A stretch of 64,000 nucleotides of DNA from Psychrobacter sp. NG25 (GCF_015234355.1 NZ_JADGMV010000002.1:372001-436000); one strand, 5' to 3'. Shown: positions 28,885 through 38,324, counted from the first letter of the stretch. The notes: generated by a model not told the origin, from the sequence alone. Program-made: numbers and translations.

Positions 28885-29301
28885 TTGACCGTTTGATGAG
28901 TCTTTAATACATTAACTGCTTGCAAGTTAATCTAGCTAACGTCATTCTATCGGCAACATACTCAGGTATGTTGCCGATTTTCTTATTACTGTCTGGCTGA
29001 TACTAATCAAACATAATGTCGGGCTTACTCAGTCTATTACCTCCAATATTAATCCTCGCCTGCTCTTTATCTAAAGTATCTTTAAACCAACAACAAGAGC
29101 TTAATTACTATTGGCAATTTTCGTATTTTTATTATCAATATAGTCGTAAGTACTTTTGGTGCACGCACGATTCACGAAGAAATACACCCGCTCACACGCT
29201 TATTTGTTAAACTTTAATTATTAATCGCTCAGGTTAAATTAGAAAAACAATCTATAACTTTAATACTCTTAACTCTACTCATTTGAACCAAAGGAATGTT
29301 T
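28885..29301. other. Spacer between the two acyl-CoA dehydrogenase genes
   Basis: Holds the terminator of the first gene. The rest is AT-rich with no convincing gene; an open frame at 29016-29210 lacks a ribosome site and family features. Confidence 0.5.
28949..28984 (+). terminator. Rho-independent terminator of acyl-CoA dehydrogenase 1
   Basis: Perfect 13-base stem ATCGGCAACATAC / GTATGTTGCCGAT with loop TCAG and a short T run. Confidence 0.82.
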
Positions 29302-31086
29302 ATGGCTGTCTATAATGCCCCTCTTAATGACATGCGCTTTATCTTAAATGATGTGTTTAATGCGCCTAAATTTTGGCAAAATAACGAAAACTTGGCTCAT
29401 GTTGACATAGAAACTGTCGATATGATTTTAGAAGAAATGGCAAAATTGTCAAAAAACATTCTATTGCCTATCAACCGCAGTGGTGATGAAGAAGGCGCAA
29501 CCTTTCAAGGTGATGGTGTCGTCACTACTCCAACTGGGTTCAAAGAAGCTTATAAGCAGTTTGCTGAATCAGGTTGGGTTGGCTTAAGTGGTAACGCTGA
29601 ATACGGCGGTCAAGGCTTTCCAAAAATGGTCACCATGCTCACTGAAGAGATGGTTTTTACTGCCAATCAGTCTTTTGCCCTTTATCCAAACCTCACCGTT
29701 GGTGCAACACTTTGCCTTAACGCAGCAGCGTCAGAAGAGCAAAAACAAACCTACTTAGAAAAAATGTATAACGGCGAATGGGCTGGCACCATGTGCTTGA
29801 CCGAGCCGCATGCTGGTACTGACTTGGGTATCATCAAGACCAAAGCGGTGCCTAATGATGATGGTAGCTTTGATATCTCTGGCACCAAAATCTTTATCAC
29901 TGGTGGTGAGCACGATCTGACTGACAACATCATTCATTTGGTATTGGCAAAAACACCTAATGCACCAGAAGGTTCAAAAGGTATCTCCCTGTTTGTGGTA
30001 CCAAAATTCTTGGTCAATGAAGATGGTAGCCTAGGCGAGCGCAACACATTGGCAGTGGGTTCTATCGAACACAAAATGGGCATTAAAGCCTCAGCCACTT
30101 GTGTCATGAACTTTGACAATGCTAAAGGTTGGATGGTTGGTGCAGAAAACACAGGCCTATCTTCAATGTTCATTATGATGAACTATGAGCGTGTCACGAT
30201 GGGCCTACAAGGGCTTGGTGGTTCTGAGCTTGCTTATCAGAATGCTGCTTTATATGCCAATGATCGTGGTCAGGGTCGTAGCGATACGCAACTTCAAAGC
30301 CCAGAAAAACCTGCTGATGCTATCATTCATCATGCTGACGTGCGCCGCATGCTATTGAACGCTAAGGCAAATACTGAAGCCTCTCGTTGCTTTGCTATGT
30401 ATGTTGCAAAAAATCTTGATGAAGAGAAATTTAGTACGGATCCTGAGTTGGCAAAAGCGGCTTCTGCCCGTGTTGCCCTACTCACGCCAGTAGCTAAAGC
30501 GTTTTTGACTGACAAAGCGTTAGAAGCCACGATTGATTGCCAGCAAGTATTTGGTGGTCATGGTTATATCCGCGAATGGGGTATGGAGCAAATCGTACGC
30601 GATACCCGTATTGCACAGATTTATGAGGGCACCAACGGTATTCAAGCACTTGACTTATTAGGTCGTAAAGTCGCCCGTAATAACGGTAAATACGTGACGC
30701 ATTTCTTGGGTGAAATTCGTGACTTTATCAGTGATATGAAAGCAGATCATGGTATCAAACAAGCGACACTAGATGCTGCAGATACGATCGAAACGTTGAC
30801 TCAAACTGTACTTGGCAACATTGGCGAGCGCAAAAATGAAGTCAATGGCTGTGCCGTTGATTATATGCATGCCTTTGGTTATCTAGCGTATTCATACATG
30901 TTTGCACTGATGGTCGAAGCTGCCAATGGCAAAGAAGGTGATTTTTATACCAACAAAGCCAAGCTTGCTGATTATTTTGTCGGTCGTATATTGCCACGTA
31001 TCGAGTCACATGCACAGATGGTACAAGCTGGTAGTGATCCAATGATGAACTTTGATCTTGATTACTTTAATGTACCTGCTAGCTAA
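29302..31086 (+). CDS. Acyl-CoA dehydrogenase (paralogue 2)
   Basis: 594 residues, same family and architecture as the preceding gene. Motifs: MCLTEPHAGTDLG, GTKIFITGGEHD, KMGIKASATCVMNFD, FGGHGYIREWGMEQ and IYEGTNGIQALDLLGRK. Long identical stretches point to an old tandem duplication followed by divergence; chain-length preference may differ. AAAGGA sits 6 bases before ATG 29302, which is preferred over the ATG at 29296. It has its own terminator, and the spacing suggests separate expression from paralogue 1. Confidence 0.93.
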   Translation: MAVYNAPLNDMRFILNDVFNAPKFWQNNENLAHVDIETVDMILEEMAKLSKNILLPINRSGDEEGATFQGDGVVTTPTGFKEAYKQFAESGWVGLSGNAEYGGQGFPKMVTMLTEEMVFTANQSFALYPNLTVGATLCLNAAASEEQKQTYLEKMYNGEWAGTMCLTEPHAGTDLGIIKTKAVPNDDGSFDISGTKIFITGGEHDLTDNIIHLVLAKTPNAPEGSKGISLFVVPKFLVNEDGSLGERNTLAVGSIEHKMGIKASATCVMNFDNAKGWMVGAENTGLSSMFIMMNYERVTMGLQGLGGSELAYQNAALYANDRGQGRSDTQLQSPEKPADAIIHHADVRRMLLNAKANTEASRCFAMYVAKNLDEEKFSTDPELAKAASARVALLTPVAKAFLTDKALEATIDCQQVFGGHGYIREWGMEQIVRDTRIAQIYEGTNGIQALDLLGRKVARNNGKYVTHFLGEIRDFISDMKADHGIKQATLDAADTIETLTQTVLGNIGERKNEVNGCAVDYMHAFGYLAYSYMFALMVEAANGKEGDFYTNKAKLADYFVGRILPRIESHAQMVQAGSDPMMNFDLDYFNVPAS

Positions 31087-31110
31087 GTAATTATCGTATA
31101 AAACACTCTT

Positions 31111-31145
31111 AAAAAAGGACAGCCACGTTGAGCTGTCCTTTTTTG
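31111..31145 (+). terminator. Rho-independent terminator of acyl-CoA dehydrogenase 2
   Basis: Stem AAAAAAGGACAGC / GCTGTCCTTTTTT with a 7-base loop, T-rich on both strands. Confidence 0.88.
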
Positions 31146-31333
31146 TGCCAAAATGATTCTCATCATAATTGCTAACAAAATAAGTGACTATCAATGAATG
31201 GTTCAGATTAAAATGACGTACAATAAAGCGTTATTTTAACCAAATAAAGAGGTTGTCATATTTTTAAAAAAACTCTTATTGTGACCAATTACACAACAAA
31301 AATTACTAAAATAATCATAACAAAGGGTATGAC

Positions 31334-33787
31334 GTGTCAGAAATGAAACACATTTTACAGCAGATTACTGCCTTAAGTGATGTACCCGACAACGCGGTAC
31401 TAAAGCGTTTAATAGACGAGCTGCGGGTGAACGATAAAGAGCCTGCCCTCGCCAACGCAAATATTCAATCACTTATTGATATTCTTCGTCAGCATCCAGA
31501 ATATGCTGATGGACTCTCTAGCTTTGTGCTAAAGATAATCATTCAATACCGTCAAATTGCTCTGTATACCGACACTGGCATCATGTCAGACCAAGGGTTT
31601 TTTAACAGCTTACGCCGTTTGGTCGGTCATCGTTTTTTACCGATACTACCGCAAGAAGACTCTGTCGTTGAGCTGGTTGGCTACTTGTTTGATAAAAAAT
31701 CTGATGAACGCTGGCTTGCCAATATCGAAAAAGGTAAATGGGATACATTAATAGAGCTGCTTAAGGTAGAAGAGAAGCATTTAGACTTAGTCGCCACCGT
31801 AAAAAACAGTATTTTGAATGCGATTATTATCTTATCTTATCGCATCAGTGGTATCGGCTTGCATCCTGATTTAATGGACTCTTACCCGCAGATGTTGAAT
31901 TACTCAGCGTCTTTTGTGGCTCAAAACCAAGAAGCGGTACTATTTGTCAATGAATACAGAAAAGCGCATGAGCTTGACACGTTAACGGATATCACTCCTG
32001 AACAAGCGGTTGACCCAGCGCCCTTACTCGTGATGATTGAGCAGTGTGAAGATATCGTTGCTACTGTACGCAAACGTATATACAAAACTGGTATCTCTAT
32101 TCGCCTGACGAATATGATGCTGCGTTTAGACCAAAGCTTACAACGTATGCGCATCTTGACGGAACTGGTCACTGATGACGATCACAAGCGCGATCGTGCG
32201 GTGATTGATCTGATTCAAACGCTGATTACGACTGCCAATCGTCGCTATAGTATTGGTTATTTAATCGATAACAATACCAAGCTACTCTCTCGTAAAGTGA
32301 CAGAAAATGCGAGTCGCGTCGGTGAGCATTATATTAGTACCGATAAGTCTGGCTACCGAAAGATGTTCAAAAAAGCCTCTATTGGTGGCTTTATTATTGC
32401 ATTTATGGCCACGATTAAAATACTGGCTTATCAATTGGCACTGGCTCCGATAGGTCGAGCATTCGTCAACAGTATGATTTATGGTTTGGGCTTTGTCTTC
32501 ATCCATGTCATCCGTGGTACCGTTGCTACTAAACAGCCAGCCATGACTGCGGCAGCGATTGCCTCTACTATATCCGAAAGCTCTGGTAAAAAATCCCATC
32601 AGCTAACCAAGTTGTCAGAATTGGTTGTCGATATTTTGCGGACTCAGTTCGTTGCCATCATGGGTAATGTGATGCTAGCAATACCTGTTGCTCTCATCAT
32701 CTCTTTTGCATGGCTGCAATATACGGGTATGCCGATGATTGACTCCGAAAAAGCGGGTCACCTACTCCATGACCTAAACCCCTTTCATTCATTGGCACTG
32801 CCCCATGCTGCGATTGCTGGTGTGTACTTATTTTTATCGGGTCTGATTGCTGGTTATTATGACAATTTAGCGGTATACAATAATATAGGTGCCCGTATCC
32901 AACGCCATAAATTACTCATGTATATACTACCGAAATCATGGCTTCAGCGCCTTGGTGGCTTTATAGAAGCCAATTTGGGTGCCATCATGGGTAACTTTTT
33001 ATTCGGTGTGTTCTTAGGTAGTACCGCGACGATTGGCTTTATCTTTGGCTTGCCAATTGATATTCGCCATATTGCGTTTGCCTCCGCGAACTTGGCACAT
33101 GGGTTGTTTAATAGCTCTGCCGATGAGATAAGTTGGAGCGTTATCTTAGTCTCTATTCTTGGCGTGGCGCTTATTGGTATCGTCAACTTAATGGTCAGTT
33201 TTTCATTAGCACTGTTTGTCGCATTACGCTCAAAAGAAGTGCGTTTCTTCGAATGGAGTCGCCTAACTAAATTAGTGTTCGGTCATATTATTAGCCACCC
33301 TTCTGACTTTTTCTGGCCACGTGACAAACCAATGAAGTATGCACGTATCGACAGCCAAGGGCATATGATATTTGACGATACCTCAGCGCAAAAAAATGGT
33401 AAACATTTACCAAGTAATTATGTGGTACGACGCTTGTCTGATGTCAGAATTTTACCTGAGTCTAAGCAAGCTAATGCCCAGCATTCTCAAACAAACACCG
33501 ATATATACTATGACAATCAACCTGAGGGCGATCATGCACAAGCTCACGCCCCTTCTCACACGACTGTAGACCTTGACGATGGTTTGATGGATGAAGAGCT
33601 CAATAGCATGCCCTACACCAATGACATTCAGTATAATCAAACGGACAAAACACCGAATAACCATGATTACGATGCTAACAGCGATATCAGCAAAGAACCA
33701 CATCATGTAGATCCTGATAGTAAAGCAGCGGGCGATGCAAAAACACCTCTGCCAAAACCAAAAAAGCCGCCAAAACTGCCTAATTAA
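31334..33787 (+). CDS. Gcr-type 'site-specific recombinase' family membrane protein
   Basis: 817 residues. The first ~340 residues are soluble and helical. Multiple membrane helices follow (about 350-370, 380-400, 450-470, 500-520, 560-590, 620-645). The region VTENASRVGEHYISTDKSGY leading into the first helix, and RGTVATKQPAMTAAAIA, are typical of the family named site-specific recombinase Gcr in Neisseria and relatives. No tyrosine- or serine-recombinase catalytic motif is visible, so the name is doubtful. The last ~110 residues are polar and Pro/Lys-rich at the end. Start: GTG with AAAGGG upstream. Confidence 0.75.
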   Translation: MSEMKHILQQITALSDVPDNAVLKRLIDELRVNDKEPALANANIQSLIDILRQHPEYADGLSSFVLKIIIQYRQIALYTDTGIMSDQGFFNSLRRLVGHRFLPILPQEDSVVELVGYLFDKKSDERWLANIEKGKWDTLIELLKVEEKHLDLVATVKNSILNAIIILSYRISGIGLHPDLMDSYPQMLNYSASFVAQNQEAVLFVNEYRKAHELDTLTDITPEQAVDPAPLLVMIEQCEDIVATVRKRIYKTGISIRLTNMMLRLDQSLQRMRILTELVTDDDHKRDRAVIDLIQTLITTANRRYSIGYLIDNNTKLLSRKVTENASRVGEHYISTDKSGYRKMFKKASIGGFIIAFMATIKILAYQLALAPIGRAFVNSMIYGLGFVFIHVIRGTVATKQPAMTAAAIASTISESSGKKSHQLTKLSELVVDILRTQFVAIMGNVMLAIPVALIISFAWLQYTGMPMIDSEKAGHLLHDLNPFHSLALPHAAIAGVYLFLSGLIAGYYDNLAVYNNIGARIQRHKLLMYILPKSWLQRLGGFIEANLGAIMGNFLFGVFLGSTATIGFIFGLPIDIRHIAFASANLAHGLFNSSADEISWSVILVSILGVALIGIVNLMVSFSLALFVALRSKEVRFFEWSRLTKLVFGHIISHPSDFFWPRDKPMKYARIDSQGHMIFDDTSAQKNGKHLPSNYVVRRLSDVRILPESKQANAQHSQTNTDIYYDNQPEGDHAQAHAPSHTTVDLDDGLMDEELNSMPYTNDIQYNQTDKTPNNHDYDANSDISKEPHHVDPDSKAAGDAKTPLPKPKKPPKLPN

Positions 33788-33849
33788 TAGGATGGTTTAG
33801 GTGGATTTATACTTGGTTAACTGAGTACGGCAGTTCTTATTTACCATGA

Positions 33850-34347
33850 AGTCTGATTATGTGAACAGTGGCAGCGTTAAATCAAGCGCTAGCAGATAGA
33901 GACAAGCCCAAAGATGTGATTTATCATAGCAATTGCGGCACTCAGTATCTATCCATTCGCGATACGGATGAAATGACTGATTGCGGCATTATTGCTTGTG
34001 TTGGTACAACAGGTGACTCATACGATAATGCCTTGGATGAAACCGTCAACGGACTATATAAGTCCGAGATGATTGAGTACCTAAAAGAGCAGTGGCATGG
34101 GGTGAACGATGTTGAACTGGTAATTCTTGAATGGGTGGCACTTCGAGCACAGCTCTCGTCTTGCAAAGCTAGATCGATAATGAATCGATTTTTGACGCTT
34201 CTCAGGTTTAATAAAGCCCGACTGCATAGTGCAATTGGTTATGTCTCACCTTTTAAGTTTGAAAAGCGGTATTATGATAATTTAACCCTGTCAGGCATTG
34301 CTGCCTGACTCAAGTAAGCCAGTCTCTGATATAGTCGGGGCGGTTCA
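33850..34347 (+). mobile_element. Truncated IS3-family insertion sequence, right end only
   Basis: The transposase remnant is followed by a right end whose outermost bases, read inward, are TGAACCGCCCCGAC, the usual IS3-family terminal repeat. The element stops at 34347. No left end or target duplication is visible; the left boundary is approximate. Confidence 0.75.
33868..34308 (+). pseudogene. Decayed IS3-family transposase (OrfB C-terminal part)
   Basis: The 146-residue frame covers only the second half of an IS3-type DDE transposase. YHSNCGTQYLS aligns with the family's HSDxGxQY, so the second catalytic Asp is Asn. GTTGDSYDNALDETVNGLYKSE keeps the third acidic residue. After LEWV about 60 bases of unrelated sequence interrupt the gene before the normal tail resumes (FNKARLHSAIGYVSPFKFE). 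The N-terminal half and OrfA are missing: a TGA lies two codons before the first codon. It is inactive. Confidence 0.85.
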
Positions 34348-34381
34348 GCCCGCCAGATCAATACCCTTAAGGAGTTCGAAC

Positions 34382-35161
34382 ATGATCCTGAAACTTAACG
34401 TCAAACTCCATTATCGGCTCTCCGCGCCGATGGACCTTTTGCTTCAGATCGAAGCCGCCGATCTTGCGGATCAGCGGGTGCGTTCGGCCGAGATTTGGAC
34501 ATCAGACGTTGCGCATTTTTCACGGGTCACCGCTGATGATGGCCTAGGAGAGCGGATTTGGATCCACGCCGAAGGGGATTTTAGCTGCACTTACATCGCA
34601 GAAATTATCGTTGACCGTCCTACCTTGGACATATCGGCACTGTCCCAAACGCCCCTCCATCTTTTGCCGGGAGAGACGATCAAGCATTTGATGCCGTCTC
34701 GCTATTGCCCGTCAGACGAGTTCCAAGCCTTCGTGGACGCCGAGTTTGGCGATCTCGCTGGCGGCGCACGAATTGCCGCGATGCGCGATTGGATCGAGTC
34801 GGCGTTTAGCTATGTGCCTGGATCTAGCCACGCACAAACCACCGCGCTCGACAGCTTTGTTCAACGTCAGGGCGTATGCCGCGATTTCGCGCATGTTCTC
34901 GTGACACTAGCACGCGCATCGTCGATACCGGCCAGGTTCGCGAGCGTTTACGCGCCTGATGTGACACCACAGGACTTTCATGCCGTGGCCGAAGTCTATC
35001 TCGAGGGGAGCTGGCACCTCATTGATCCGACTGGCATGGCAGATGCCGACACGATGGTCCGCATTGGTGTTGGATCCGACGCGTCCAGCGTCGCGTTCCT
35101 AACCGCGTTTGGATCTATGGAGTTTGTCAACCAATCGGTATCCGTGACTAGACAATCTTAG
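34382..35161 (+). CDS. Transglutaminase-like protease family protein, horizontally acquired
   Basis: 259 residues, predicted cytoplasmic (no signal peptide). An N-terminal beta domain (~1-90) precedes the transglutaminase core. The catalytic Cys is in QGVCRDFAHVLVTLAR, the His in DFHAVAEVYLEGSWHLIDPTG, and the Asp in the same motif. AAGGAG is 9 bases before ATG 34382; the upstream frame runs into the IS. Base composition is clearly richer in G and C than all neighbours, with GC-ending codons, and the sequence style resembles alpha-proteobacterial homologues. It starts 35 bp after the IS3 right end. The substrate is unknown; relatives act as peptidases or amidases. Confidence 0.85.
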   Translation: MILKLNVKLHYRLSAPMDLLLQIEAADLADQRVRSAEIWTSDVAHFSRVTADDGLGERIWIHAEGDFSCTYIAEIIVDRPTLDISALSQTPLHLLPGETIKHLMPSRYCPSDEFQAFVDAEFGDLAGGARIAAMRDWIESAFSYVPGSSHAQTTALDSFVQRQGVCRDFAHVLVTLARASSIPARFASVYAPDVTPQDFHAVAEVYLEGSWHLIDPTGMADADTMVRIGVGSDASSVAFLTAFGSMEFVNQSVSVTRQS

Positions 35162-35606
35162 TATCCCGATCCTAGGCATGCGGGTCTACGTTTGAGACAA
35201 TGACCGCCGCCAAAACAGAAGGGATGCGGAGTGGTCTTGCTCAATCGGTTTCGCGCTCTTCACTTTCTTTACCCTGCAGATCAAGGCCTTTGTTCAACGG
35301 ATCAAGCACACGGTAGACATGCCATGTTGCTCGTCCAAAAATAAGCGAGATCAAGATCTACTACAAACGAGCAACGGCTTCAGTGTTATTGTCTCAAGAC
35401 AGATACTGCCCCTCATGCACGATAAAAACTTCACTAAAACGTCTCAGGCTACTAGTCTTTAAACCCAGTTTCAAAGTGGTATAGTCACTCAATGAGTTAT
35501 CAGTATATGTTCGGTGCGCTACACAGGCATCGAACTATAGGTTTATTTGAACACAAGAAAGCCTATACAATGATTATCTAAATAATATTAAAAACGTGGA
35601 TCAAAT
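35162..35606. other. Intergenic remnant DNA after the transglutaminase gene
   Basis: The first ~200 bases keep the GC-rich composition of the transferred segment and include the broken gene tail on the minus strand. From about 35400 the DNA becomes AT-rich again. No complete gene seen. Confidence 0.55.
35241..35357 (-). pseudogene. C-terminal remnant of a membrane-protein gene
   Basis: Minus-strand frame of 38 residues ending in TGA: a hydrophobic start (ILISLIFGRATWHVYRVLDP) then a polar tail (LNKGLDLQGKESEERETD). It looks like the end of a real gene whose last helix and tail remain. An in-frame TAG cuts it upstream and nothing recognisable precedes it. Composition matches the adjacent foreign segment. 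Confidence 0.35.
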
Positions 35607-35834
35607 ATGAGTATTTTTTCAAAACCACGAGAAATAGAAAGTAAGTATAAGATTAAACTACATGAAGGTGAGAGCTTTAAACAAGCTGTGTACAACGGGG
35701 AGATGACAGATTCGGAAGATTGTATTATTGATAAAATTGAATTAATTTTAAAAAATCATCCTGACAGCCAAGATATTTCCACATCTACTTACCAATCAGA
35801 TGATGCATTTTGCTACGTTATGGCATTACCCTAA
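35607..35834 (+). CDS. Small hypothetical protein
   Basis: 75 residues, charged and soluble (MSIFSKPREIESKYKIKLHE...). I do not recognise a family. A moderate ribosome site (GTGGATC) precedes the ATG. Strongly AT-rich, like the following GNAT gene and unlike the foreign segment before it. It ends 21 bp before the GNAT start, so the two may be co-transcribed. Confidence 0.5.
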   Translation: MSIFSKPREIESKYKIKLHEGESFKQAVYNGEMTDSEDCIIDKIELILKNHPDSQDISTSTYQSDDAFCYVMALP

Positions 35835-35855
35835 TACTTAACTATGGAGCGCCGC

Positions 35856-36353
35856 ATGTTTTTTATACGGAAGGCAGACCAGAACGATGTATCAGACATT
35901 GCTCATATACACTTTGAAAGTTGGAATGCTACGTATTCGAACCTTTTACCCGAAACGTATAGAGACAAAGAAAATAACTTGTCTCAAAAAATAGAAATGT
36001 GGGGGAAGGTATTATCTAGCTCTGGTGTGAATACATGGATAGCATATAATACTAAGAATACTGCTGTAGGGTTTATTTCTTACTTTAAAAAAGATCACGA
36101 GTGCGAAATAACCACTTTGTATCTCTTACCACAATACCAAAATTTAGGAATAGGTACTAAATTAATGGAATCAGCCCTAATTGTTGCTTCTCAATGTAAC
36201 AGCTGCTCCAGTCTATCTTTATGGGTGTTAAAAACCAATCTATCTGCAATTAGTTTCTATGAGAAATTTGGTTTTGAATCTGACGGGCAATGTGATGAAG
36301 AACTATATGAAAACACCAAAATAACAGATATTAGAATGGTAAAAGCATTCTAA
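35856..36353 (+). CDS. GNAT-family N-acetyltransferase
   Basis: Transfers an acetyl group from acetyl-CoA to an amine; substrate unknown. 165 residues from ATG 35856 with GGAG 6 bases upstream; an ATG at 35844 is also in frame. GNAT features: IRKADQNDVSDIAHIHFESW (motif C), GFISYFKKDHECEITTLYLLPQYQNLGIGTKL-type acetyl-CoA loop (QYQNLGIGTKL), and the late SLWVLKTNLSAISFYEKFGF segment typical of RimI/PhnO-like members. More AT-rich than the core genes, in the accessory patch, so possibly acquired. Confidence 0.85.
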   Translation: MFFIRKADQNDVSDIAHIHFESWNATYSNLLPETYRDKENNLSQKIEMWGKVLSSSGVNTWIAYNTKNTAVGFISYFKKDHECEITTLYLLPQYQNLGIGTKLMESALIVASQCNSCSSLSLWVLKTNLSAISFYEKFGFESDGQCDEELYENTKITDIRMVKAF

Positions 36354-36503
36354 TATCTGTTATTTTGACTATACCCCAGAGGAACCAGTTATTTCACCCT
36401 TCAAACGTATTAATAGGCTACTCAAAATAGACTGCTATCACAGAACCACCAATAATAGACAGACCGCTTATCTAGCCTGATACATCAAGGTCAGCTATAA
36501 TCC

Positions 36504-37343
36504 TTATTCAGAACTTGGGCACTGCTCGCTTGAGGTTATTACTTTACCGTCACTGAGACGATAAGCCAATAGACAGTTGCCCCAAACACAGCCACCGTCG
36601 AGTGCGCGCGCATGTGGCAAATCAATCTCACCTTTTAGCGCCGCCCAATGTCCAAATAGTATCTTACGCGTGCGTGGCACTTGCCATTCAAACCAAGGCA
36701 AGAAGCCTTCAGGCATCAGCTCATCCAAACCTGCTGAAAAACCAAACTCGAGCGTGCCATCCTGCTGACATAGACGCATACGCGTAAAATAGTTAGTGAT
36801 AGCGCGCATTTTAGTAAAGCCATTAATGTCTGGCTGCCAATCATCAGCTGACTTGCTATACAAATTCGGTAATAAGCGATCGAGTTGCCATAAGCTACTT
36901 TGTAATTGCGCTTCTACTTGTTGTGCATAGCTTGCTGCTTCATCGATACTCCAATGCGGTGGAATACCAGCATGCACTAGTACGGTCTTTTCATCAGGGT
37001 AAGTCAATAGCGGCTGATGGCGTAACCATTCAAGCAACTCATCACAATCATCAGCAGCAAAAATCGGCGCTGTTTTGTCTTTCTTTTTGAGCTTCGCCGC
37101 GCCGCGCCAGACAGCAATCAAGTTAATATCATGATTACCGAGGACTGTTGCTGCCGCTCCTTGTTCACATAGTGCTTTAATATGACGCAACGTACTCAAT
37201 GAGTCTTCACCACGTGCTACCAAGTCACCGGCAAACCATAGCTTGTCTTGGGCTGGATCAAAATTCAATACTTCAAGTAATTTGAGATAAGCAGCATAGC
37301 AGCCTTGCAGGTCTCCAATGACATACTGGTGGCGAAAACTCAT
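36504..37343 (-). CDS. apaH: Symmetrical bis(5'-nucleosyl)-tetraphosphatase
   Basis: Hydrolyses Ap4A to two ADP; affects stress alarmone levels and RNA cap removal. 279 residues. Calcineurin-type metal motifs: VIGDLQGCYAAYLKLL, WFAGDLVARGEDS, VLGNHDINLIAV, VHAGIPPHW. The ATG at 37343 with GAGG 4 bases upstream gives the family start; the frame continues to 37385. It follows rsmA on the same strand, as in the conserved pdxA-rsmA-apaH order, without apaG. Confidence 0.96.
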   Translation of the reverse strand: MSFRHQYVIGDLQGCYAAYLKLLEVLNFDPAQDKLWFAGDLVARGEDSLSTLRHIKALCEQGAAATVLGNHDINLIAVWRGAAKLKKKDKTAPIFAADDCDELLEWLRHQPLLTYPDEKTVLVHAGIPPHWSIDEAASYAQQVEAQLQSSLWQLDRLLPNLYSKSADDWQPDINGFTKMRAITNYFTRMRLCQQDGTLEFGFSAGLDELMPEGFLPWFEWQVPRTRKILFGHWAALKGEIDLPHARALDGGCVWGNCLLAYRLSDGKVITSSEQCPSSE

Positions 37344-37460
37344 AATACCTCTATGCTTTTTAGATATTGATTTTTGTAATAGCACTCTGATATGAGTGCT
37401 ATTATATGAATAGTTTTATGTGAATATTTTAAAAGGTGTTAAATGTTAGGTTTGATTAAA

Positions 37461-38324
37461 CTAACCTTCTACTTTGCGTGCCTGATTGCTCAAATTGACA
37501 AAATCTTTCACACTTAGGACTTCAGGGCGCGCTTGTGGATCGATAGCGCAAGCCGCAAAATCTTCTTCGCTCAACGTTGGCAATAGCGTAGATTTCTTAA
37601 AAATAGCACGTAGTGTCTTACGACGATGGTTAAAGGTTTCGCGTACGACAATCGCGAAATACTCTTCATCTTCTGCCACGACTGGTTTAGTGATATGCGG
37701 CGTCAGACGAAATACAGCACTGGTTACTTTTGGTGGCGGATTAAAAGCACCGCGTGGCACGGTCAATAGATAATCTGTACCACAGTGATATTGCATAATG
37801 ACTGATAAGCGGCCATAAGTTTTGCTACCAACATCAGCAGTGATACGCTCAACCACTTCCTTTTGCAACATAAAGTGCATGTCTTGAATCACATCGGCAT
37901 AACTGAGTAAATGGAAAAGTATCGGGGTAGAGATGTTATATGGCAGGTTACCGACCACACGTAGCTTGCCACGCTCAGGACTATAAAGCTCGCGATAGTC
38001 CACATGCATCGCGTTATCTTTGATAATCTCAAAATTCGGATGACTGTTGGCACCAATACGGATACGCAAACTGTCTGCCAAATCACGATCCAACTCTACT
38101 ACGGTCATTGCATCAACCTCTGCCAATAGTGGCTCAGTCAACGCACCCATTCCCGGCCCGATCTCAATTAGGTTGTCATCGCGCTCGAGACGAATGCTTT
38201 CAACGATTTCGCGAATGACGCTGCCATCATGCAAGAAGTTTTGACCAAAGCGCTTACGCGGTTGGTGTTTAACAGCACGTAGGCTGTTGGAAATAGATTG
38301 AGCATCAAACGGAGTTTTGGACAT
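37461..38324 (-). CDS. rsmA: 16S rRNA dimethyladenosine transferase
   Basis: Dimethylates A1518 and A1519 in 16S rRNA (KsgA). 287 residues. The N-terminal [13 protein letters not shown]-binding [20 protein letters not shown] and the catalytic [10 protein letters not shown] are present. It is encoded 117 bp upstream of apaH on the same strand. In E. coli it follows pdxA directly; here an unknown secreted-protein gene separates pdxA from rsmA. Confidence 0.96.
   Translation of the reverse strand: MSKTPFDAQSISNSLRAVKHQPRKRFGQNFLHDGSVIREIVESIRLERDDNLIEIGPGMGALTEPLLAEVDAMTVVELDRDLADSLRIRIGANSHPNFEIIKDNAMHVDYRELYSPERGKLRVVGNLPYNISTPILFHLLSYADVIQDMHFMLQKEVVERITADVGSKTYGRLSVIMQYHCGTDYLLTVPRGAFNPPPKVTSAVFRLTPHITKPVVAEDEEYFAIVVRETFNHRRKTLRAIFKKSTLLPTLSEEDFAACAIDPQARPEVLSVKDFVNLSNQARKVEG

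Noticed and set aside
29016..29210. 64-residue ORF between the acyl-CoA dehydrogenase genes
   Set aside because: No ribosome site, unusual composition with many Tyr, Ser and Leu, no signal or domain, and it follows a terminator.
33868..34308. Functional transposase gene
   Set aside because: Half the protein is missing, a catalytic Asp is changed and the tail is interrupted.
35607..36353. Toxin-antitoxin pair of the GNAT type
   Set aside because: The 75-residue upstream protein has no ribbon-helix-helix or helix-turn-helix pattern, and the GNAT resembles ordinary RimI/PhnO-like enzymes.
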